A stretch of DNA of 11,928 bases, taken from the NCBI GenBank assembly GCA_003484265.1, contig DNDO01000073.1, forward strand, positions 616-12,543, given 5' to 3'. Below the pieces are notes generated by a model that saw only the letters and a list, made by a program, of their open reading frames with translations, was not told the origin of the DNA and made no database searches. The translations under genes and the position numbers were made by a program. The DNA is from Anaerolineae bacterium. Lineage in GTDB: Bacteria > Chloroflexota > Anaerolineae > Anaerolineales > Villigracilaceae. Shown in pieces: positions 7,286 to 11,928 of this stretch; the first letter of the stretch is position 1, and every line of letters starts with the position of its first letter.

Positions 7286-8233
7286 TTGACAAAGAAAAAA
7301 AGATCTCAGGGAATTTACGCCGCACTTTCCTCAGCTTTCCTGATTGGCTTGGCACCAGTGTTCGGTAAAGCCGCCATGGGGCCGGGAGAATTTTCTCCGT
7401 ACGCGGTCGTCGCCCTTCGCACAGTTATGGCCGCCCTCTTGCTGGTATTCCTGATTGCGATATTCAAACGGCAATTTCTTTATATATATCCCGCAGGGTT
7501 GATCGGATGCTTGATGGCAGGCGGATTAAATGGGATCGGCTCAATCTTTTATTATGTAGGGTTAAGCAAACTGAATGCAAGCGTTGCCCAAATGTTATAT
7601 GCGCTATATCCGTTTTTTGTCGCGTTCTGGCTTCAATTGGATGGTCAGCCGCCTTCCAGATTAACCTACATCAGAATCATTATCGCCAGTTTTTCAGCAT
7701 TCCTGCTAACCCAGCTGGGACCGGGCAACAGCATAGATCTTATCGGCGTGGCGTTTATGTTAGTCTCAGCCGCTTTATATGCCCTGCACTTGCCCATAAA
7801 TCAACGCGTGCTGTTTGACGTCCCTGCACCTACGGTGACCGTGTACACTCTAATCGCCATGAGCGCAATCGTTGTTCCCGTATATTTTATCTTTGATCAT
7901 TCGCTGCCTGCGTCAGATGCTTCCTGGCTGCCAGTGATTGGATTGACCGCCGTTACGTTTTTCTCTCGGCTGATGCTCTTCCTCGGGGTCAAAAACATCG
8001 GAGGGATGCAAACCGCCCTGCTCGGGCTTGCGGAATTGCTCGTTGCAATATTTTTCAGTTATCTGCTTCTCGGCGAAACACTGACGATTTGGCAGTGGCT
8101 CGGCACGGCTGGACTCGGCGCCAGCCTACTACTGGTCTGGTTCGAGAAACCCGCTACCCACCCTGTCCATACACAGGGGCTCCTAAGCTGGCTTCAGCCG
8201 CCGGAATTCCCTGCGGATTTTTACAAGCATTAG
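7286..8233 (+). CDS. EamA/DMT-superfamily membrane transporter
   Basis: A 315-residue polytopic membrane protein with about ten hydrophobic segments: roughly 8-28, 37-60, 66-92, 97-118, 126-144, 148-170, 182-204, 211-234, 242-264 and 268-287. This is the two-times-five-helix layout of tandem EamA domains. The N-terminus is short and basic (KKKR) and about 28 polar residues follow the last helix. LGETLTIWQWLG near the end of the second repeat is typical of the family. The frame opens only after a TGA at 7268-7270 and the first ATG is inside helix 1-2, so TTG 7286 is the sensible start, with a modest GGGTG site 5 nt upstream. EamA proteins export or import amino acids, nucleobases, sugars and other metabolites; the substrate is not readable here. 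The family includes threonine/homoserine exporter RhtA, which is suggestive next to a threonine-synthase-like gene but proves nothing. It converges with the ABC permease gene. Confidence 0.88.
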   Translation: MTKKKRSQGIYAALSSAFLIGLAPVFGKAAMGPGEFSPYAVVALRTVMAALLLVFLIAIFKRQFLYIYPAGLIGCLMAGGLNGIGSIFYYVGLSKLNASVAQMLYALYPFFVAFWLQLDGQPPSRLTYIRIIIASFSAFLLTQLGPGNSIDLIGVAFMLVSAALYALHLPINQRVLFDVPAPTVTVYTLIAMSAIVVPVYFIFDHSLPASDASWLPVIGLTAVTFFSRLMLFLGVKNIGGMQTALLGLAELLVAIFFSYLLLGETLTIWQWLGTAGLGASLLLVWFEKPATHPVHTQGLLSWLQPPEFPADFYKH

Positions 8234-8289
8234 AAAATCCTCAATCGGATGATCAATCAAAGTTTTTCTCTCGCTCCCGGCGTTTGAAA

Positions 8290-9474
8290 TTATTTTCCGC
8301 TGCTGCGCGTGGTCACATCGAAAATTACCGCAGAGACCAATACTGCTGCACGGACGATATATTGGAGGGAAATATCTATACCCATCAAGTTCATGCCGCT
8401 AGTCAGGGATGTCATGACCAATGCGCCGATCAACGACCCCATAACTTTTCCAACTCCGCCTGCCGGCGAAACGCCGCCGATAAATGCCGCAGCGATCGCG
8501 TCCAGTTCGAAGAGTGTCCCGGCAGTGGTAGTGGCTGATTGGAGGCGTGAAGCAAATAGAACTCCAGAAAGAGCCGAGAGCATTCCCATTGATCCGAAGA
8601 CCACATATGTTATTTTCTTGACGCTGATACCGCTCAACTCCGCTGCTTCCGGATTGCCACCGATTGCATAAATATGACGCCCCAGCACCGTTTGGTTGGT
8701 CATAAAATCATAGATCAAGGTTACGACAAGCACGATAACCGCAGTCCACGAAAGCCCTCTATACCCTGCAAGCACCCACGTAATTGCGCCAATGACCGCA
8801 GATACGAATACCAGTTGAATAATAAAAATATTTGCAGGTAGAACTTCAAAATTATATGCCTGTTTCTTCCGTCGCCCGTTTATCGAATTGATAATGAATA
8901 TCACAATGGCGATCAAGCCGAGGACAAGGGTAAGTTTATGTATATCAGGCAGAATGTTGATTCCCGGTATGTCTGGGATGAAACCATTACCTATGTCGTT
9001 GAAGGTTTGATCTGGAATGATGATCGTGCCTGTGCTTACCGTAGCCAAAAGGAGTGCGCCTCGATAACCAAGCCATCCTGCAAGCGTGGCAACAAAAGCA
9101 GGTATCCTCATCTGCGCAACCAGGAACGCAGTCAAAAGTCCTGCAAGAACCCCGAAGCCTAGTACGAGAGCGATTGCCGCAAATACAGGTAGATGCCAGA
9201 AGACCATGGCAATCGCCGCGACTGCTCCCAAAAAGCCGGCAAGAAATCCGACAGACAGATCAATATGACGTATGACGATGACCAACGTCATACCGACTGC
9301 CAAAACGGCAACGTATCCCGTTTGATTGATCAGGTTGCTGATATTACGTGACGAGATGAAAAGACCATCCGTCGTGACCGTAAAGATCGCCATAATGATG
9401 AATAGGGCGATGAACATCCCATATTCCCGAATATTCTGGCGTAATACTTTCTGTAAATCTCTGACGAACGACAT
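8290..9474 (-). CDS. gguB: Sugar ABC transporter permease, GguB/XylH-like
   Basis: A 394-residue integral membrane protein of the ribose/xylose-type (BPD_transp_2) permease family, of the length expected for GguB/XylH. About ten hydrophobic segments are visible. Family landmarks are HIDLSVG (70-76), the cytoplasmic ATPase-contact motif GGNPEAAELSGI (272-283) and the glycine-rich FIGGVSPAGGVGKVMG (331-346). A charged insert, NGRRKKQAYNFEVLP (199-213), sits mid-protein as in the longer XylH/GguB branch. The frame could extend 19 residues upstream to 9531, but that would overlap the ATPase gene. ATG 9474 has an excellent GAGGAGG site 5 nt away. The gene starts 10 nt after the ATPase stop and is the last of the operon. 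It forms the membrane channel for the sugar delivered by the binding protein. The exact sugar is not determined; XylH is the main alternative name. Confidence 0.92.
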   Translation of the reverse strand: MSFVRDLQKVLRQNIREYGMFIALFIIMAIFTVTTDGLFISSRNISNLINQTGYVAVLAVGMTLVIVIRHIDLSVGFLAGFLGAVAAIAMVFWHLPVFAAIALVLGFGVLAGLLTAFLVAQMRIPAFVATLAGWLGYRGALLLATVSTGTIIIPDQTFNDIGNGFIPDIPGINILPDIHKLTLVLGLIAIVIFIINSINGRRKKQAYNFEVLPANIFIIQLVFVSAVIGAITWVLAGYRGLSWTAVIVLVVTLIYDFMTNQTVLGRHIYAIGGNPEAAELSGISVKKITYVVFGSMGMLSALSGVLFASRLQSATTTAGTLFELDAIAAAFIGGVSPAGGVGKVMGSLIGALVMTSLTSGMNLMGIDISLQYIVRAAVLVSAVIFDVTTRSSGK

Positions 9475-9479
9475 TTCTG

Positions 9480-9486
9480 CCTCCTC
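9480..9486 (-). promoter_or_regulatory. Ribosome binding site deciding the permease start
   Basis: GAGGAGG on the minus strand overlaps the TGA stop of the ATPase gene and lies 5 nt before ATG 9474. It argues against the longer in-frame start at 9531 and indicates coupled translation of ATPase and permease. Confidence 0.75.
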
Positions 9487-11005
9487 AATTCGTTGCAAGT
9501 TCCATGATCTTTTCCTGAGTCGCTTCGGCAATTGGCAATTCGCCGCTCACCCTGCCAGATGAAATAATGTACACCCTGTCGCTCATTCCAAGTATCTCGG
9601 GCAATTCAGAAGATATCATGATAATACTCATCCCCTGTTCCACCAGTTTATTCATGATCGTATAGATCTCGAACTTTGCCCCCACATCAATTCCACGTGT
9701 GGGCTCGTCCAGAATTAATAGGTTAGGTCGGACAAAAAGCCACTTCGCAACCGACACCTTCTGCTGGTTGCCACCGCTCAGGTTCACCACCCGTTGCTCA
9801 ACATCGGGGGTCTTAATGTTGAGGGACGATTTATAATCGTTCGCAACATTAACCTCGGCATTCCTGTTCACCACAAACCTCTTCGATATTTCCGTTAAAT
9901 TCGCGAGCGTGATATTCTGCTTTACATCCTGGATAAGGATCAACCCGTCGCCTTTTCTATCTTCGGTGACATAGGCAATTCCACTCCGAATCGCATCTTG
10001 CGGATGATTGAACTGTTTCCTCGCACCACTGACAAATATTTCGCCACTGAGTCTATAACCGTCCGGGTTCCCAAATATGCTTAAAGCAAGTTCCGTCCGA
10101 CCCGACCCCATCAACCCCGCAAAGCCCACGATCTCGCCTTTCTTTACGTTAATGTTTATATCCTTGAGAATGCTGCGACCCAACAATGGTGAATACCCGT
10201 TCCAGTTCTTGATTTCAAGAACGATCTCTTCAGAAATCTTATGGTCTCTTTTTGGATAGATATTCTCGATCTCACGTCCCACCATGTTTTTTATCAACGC
10301 AGACTCGGATACCTCGCCCTTTGAAGCGTCCAGTGTACAGATCGCCTGCCCATCCCGTAAAACTGTCACAGTATCGGCAAGTGCAATCACTTCCTTCAAT
10401 TTATGCGAGATCAACACACAGGTCACACCATGATTCTTCAAGTCGCGCAAAAGATCGAAGAGGTTCTCGCAATCATCTTCATTGAGTGCGGATGTGGGTT
10501 CGTCCAAGATCAACAGTTTGACATCCTTGCTTAGGGCTTTTGCAATCTCGACCAACTGTTGTTTCCCGACGCCCAATTCTTTAACCTTCGCCTCTGGATT
10601 AACATCGAGTTTCACCTTCGCGAGCATCTCTCCCGCCCGTTTGATCGTTTCGTTCCAATCGACCATGGGACCATTACTTATCTCATGGCCAAGGAAAATA
10701 TTCTCATAAACTGTCATCTCAGGGACCAATGCCAGTTCCTGATAGATAATGGCTACACCTGCTTTTTCACTGTCACGAATGCTTAAAAATGTTTGCACAT
10801 CTCCCCCAAATACAATATCGCCGGTATAAGTACCAAATGGATACACACCACTCAAAATTTTCATAAGCGTGGATTTGCCAGCCCCATTTTCACCAACCAA
10901 ACAATGTATCTCGCCCTCCACCACCTGAAAACTGACATTGTTCAGGGCTTTCACGCCCGGAAATTCCTTGGTGATGTTCCTCATTTCCAGAATGGGGGTA
11001 TTCAT
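9485..11005 (-). CDS. gguA: Sugar ABC transporter ATP-binding protein with two ATPase domains, GguA/XylG-like
   Basis: A 506-residue protein, the normal size for the duplicated ATPases of ribose/xylose-type importers. Domain 1 has Walker A GENGAGKST (38-46, K44), Q89, a degenerate signature LGVGKQQ (144-150), Walker B LLILDEP (164-170) and switch H201. Domain 2 has the degenerate Walker A GLMGSGRTEL (297-306), a good signature LSGGNQQ (409-415), Walker B LLILDEP (429-435) and Ser in place of the switch His (ISSE, 464-467). This asymmetry is characteristic of the RbsA/XylG/GguA family, so nothing appears damaged. It energises uptake through the neighbouring permease. ATG 11005 has a GGAG site 5 nt upstream. 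The gene is separated from the binding-protein gene by 89 nt carrying a strong hairpin, and from the permease start by 10 nt. Confidence 0.94.
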   Translation of the reverse strand: MNTPILEMRNITKEFPGVKALNNVSFQVVEGEIHCLVGENGAGKSTLMKILSGVYPFGTYTGDIVFGGDVQTFLSIRDSEKAGVAIIYQELALVPEMTVYENIFLGHEISNGPMVDWNETIKRAGEMLAKVKLDVNPEAKVKELGVGKQQLVEIAKALSKDVKLLILDEPTSALNEDDCENLFDLLRDLKNHGVTCVLISHKLKEVIALADTVTVLRDGQAICTLDASKGEVSESALIKNMVGREIENIYPKRDHKISEEIVLEIKNWNGYSPLLGRSILKDININVKKGEIVGFAGLMGSGRTELALSIFGNPDGYRLSGEIFVSGARKQFNHPQDAIRSGIAYVTEDRKGDGLILIQDVKQNITLANLTEISKRFVVNRNAEVNVANDYKSSLNIKTPDVEQRVVNLSGGNQQKVSVAKWLFVRPNLLILDEPTRGIDVGAKFEIYTIMNKLVEQGMSIIMISSELPEILGMSDRVYIISSGRVSGELPIAEATQEKIMELATN

Positions 11006-11042
11006 GGCATCTCCAAAATTCGGTATTTAGAACAATTATACA

Positions 11043-11073
11043 GGAATAGTGGTGGGCAATCCACCACTATTCC
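11043..11073 (-). promoter_or_regulatory. Perfect 13-bp intercistronic hairpin in the sugar ABC operon
   Basis: Bases 11043-11055 are exactly complementary to 11061-11073, with a 5-nt loop (11056-11060). On the coding strand it begins 21 nt after the binding-protein stop and ends 37 nt before the ATPase start. It is not followed by a T-run, so a full terminator is unlikely. In several binding-protein-dependent operons a hairpin at this place protects the binding-protein mRNA and lowers downstream expression. That role is inferred here. Confidence 0.7.
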
Positions 11074-11094
11074 CTTCTTGCATCGTTACATCAA

Positions 11095-11928
11095 TTACGG
11101 TAGACCGGTGAAGTCGGCAGCGGGCCAGTAACCAGAGTCGATCACGGCTGCTTTGACGTTGTCCTTGTCCACTGAGATGACCTCGGAAGGCTTGGCAGGT
11201 ACATCAATGGAACCGTTATTGTAGGTGTTGGTCTGAGGAGGCGTCCCGCCATCAAGGAATGTCACGGCCGCGCTAATGGCATCTGCAACCAGCGTGCGGA
11301 CATCTTTCAACACGGTCATGGACTGCTTGCCGTCGATGATGTACTGGACGGAAGCCTTCTCGGCATCCTGTCCGGTCACAACATAGCTGGCAACATCACT
11401 GTCAGCAGCGAAGGCATCTGCGATCGCGCGGGCTGTTCCGTCGTTCGGGGCGAGGATGAAGACATCACCCTTGTCCGCTGCGGTGGTGGCTGTCAGGTTG
11501 GACTCAGCCAAAGTCTTGGCGGTGTTGAAGTCCCAGTTGGTCGTGATCTGTCCTATGATCGCACCCATCTCGTCGCGGGACAGTGTTGCCTTATCCTGCA
11601 TGGCTACTGCTTCGCTCGAGTTCTTGATCACGAACGTGCCGTCTGCGATCTTGGGCTGGAGGACGTTCCAGGCACCTTCGAAGAACAGGAAAGCATTGTT
11701 GTCGGAGGCAGCGCCGGCGTACAAGTACAACGGGTTGCCTTCTCCACTTGCTTTATCGACGAGGTATTGTGCCTGAGCAGCACCCACAGCCAGGCTGTCG
11801 AACGTGACGTAGTAGTCCACGGCGTCGGTGTCAAGGATCAGGCGGTCGTAAGAGATGACCTTCACGCCCGCAGCACGGGCTGCTTCAGCAGAGGCTGCTG
11901 CTGCGGCGCCGTCATGAGGGGTGATGAT
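11095..11928 (-). CDS. chvE: Sugar ABC transporter substrate-binding protein, ChvE/XylF-like (N-terminus outside window)
   Basis: The frame is open from the right edge to a TAA at 11097-11095, giving 277 residues of a periplasmic-binding-protein type 1 sugar receptor. Roughly the first 90-100 residues, including any lipoprotein or secretion signal, lie beyond the window. Recognisable ChvE/XylF landmarks in order are TPHDGAAA near the edge, KVISYDRLI, a DNNAFLFFEGAWNVLQP segment, VTGQDAEKASVQYI, QSMTVLKDVR, TNTYNNGSIDVPA and a C-terminal SGYWP. These resemble Agrobacterium ChvE more than E. coli XylF in my recollection, hence the symbol. It would capture an aldose (arabinose, xylose, glucose or galactose are the usual ligands) outside the membrane and deliver it to the permease. 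The GTG at 11865 is internal, because in-frame homology continues upstream of it. It is the first visible gene of the operon; any promoter lies outside the window. Confidence 0.92.
   Translation of the reverse strand: MITPHDGAAAAASAEAARAAGVKVISYDRLILDTDAVDYYVTFDSLAVGAAQAQYLVDKASGEGNPLYLYAGAASDNNAFLFFEGAWNVLQPKIADGTFVIKNSSEAVAMQDKATLSRDEMGAIIGQITTNWDFNTAKTLAESNLTATTAADKGDVFILAPNDGTARAIADAFAADSDVASYVVTGQDAEKASVQYIIDGKQSMTVLKDVRTLVADAISAAVTFLDGGTPPQTNTYNNGSIDVPAKPSEVISVDKDNVKAAVIDSGYWPAADFTGLP

Noticed and set aside
8234..8289. Bidirectional terminator between the convergent transporter and permease genes
   Set aside because: Only a 4-bp stem (ATCC/GGAT, 8237-8250) and an unrelated T5 run at 8263-8267 are present; no convincing hairpin is found in either direction.
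9475..9531. A 19-residue N-terminal extension of the permease
   Set aside because: It would overlap the ATPase gene and ignore the GAGGAGG site placed 5 nt before ATG 9474; permeases of this family start near that point.
11043..11073. Intrinsic terminator ending the binding-protein transcript
   Set aside because: The minus strand after the stem reads TGTATAATTG, without a T-run, and the ATPase and permease genes continue the operon.
11863..11865. GTG at 11865 as the start of the binding protein
   Set aside because: The frame stays open to the right edge and the residues before the GTG match the family (TPHDGAAA segment), so the gene is truncated by the window.

Overview
The window looks like bacterial chromosome at roughly 50% G+C. 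I infer Chloroflexota, class Anaerolineae, with moderate confidence. The reason is the style of the sensors: chains of GAF domains that each end in a helix of the type 'A-x-E-N-A-R-L-F-E/Q', followed by an 'RAERERLVSEIT' module, which I associate with multi-GAF sensor proteins of that group. No rRNA or other marker gene is present to settle it.

The left two thirds (1-7214, + strand) read as one tightly packed signalling operon. It holds the C-terminal end of a GAF sensor protein (1-621), a ParA/Soj-type ATPase with no ParB (623-1408), a 1372-residue hybrid histidine kinase with GAF, PAS, HisKA, HATPase and two receiver domains (1374-5492), and a threonine-synthase-like PLP enzyme fused in one frame to a response-regulator receiver domain (5538-7214). 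Gaps between genes are 1 nt, a 35-nt overlap and 45 nt. The most unusual content is here. The kinase operon ends in an enzyme that carries its own receiver domain, so a metabolic PLP enzyme may be the direct output of the phosphorelay. A ParA lies between the sensors, and the kinase N-terminus resembles the basic peptide with which ParB proteins contact ParA.

After a small hairpin (7241-7261) comes an EamA/DMT-family transporter (7286-8233, +) with a TTG start. It is either a trailing member of the signalling operon or an independent gene.

The right third (8290-11928, - strand) is a sugar ABC importer operon of the ChvE-GguA-GguB (XylFGH-like) class. In transcription order it has the substrate-binding protein (N-terminus outside the window), the double-ATPase protein and the permease. 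A perfect 13-bp hairpin lies between the binding-protein and ATPase genes. The DMT transporter and the permease genes converge with 56 nt between them. I saw no tRNA, rRNA, CRISPR array, insertion sequence or phage gene, and no gene-free stretch longer than 90 nt.
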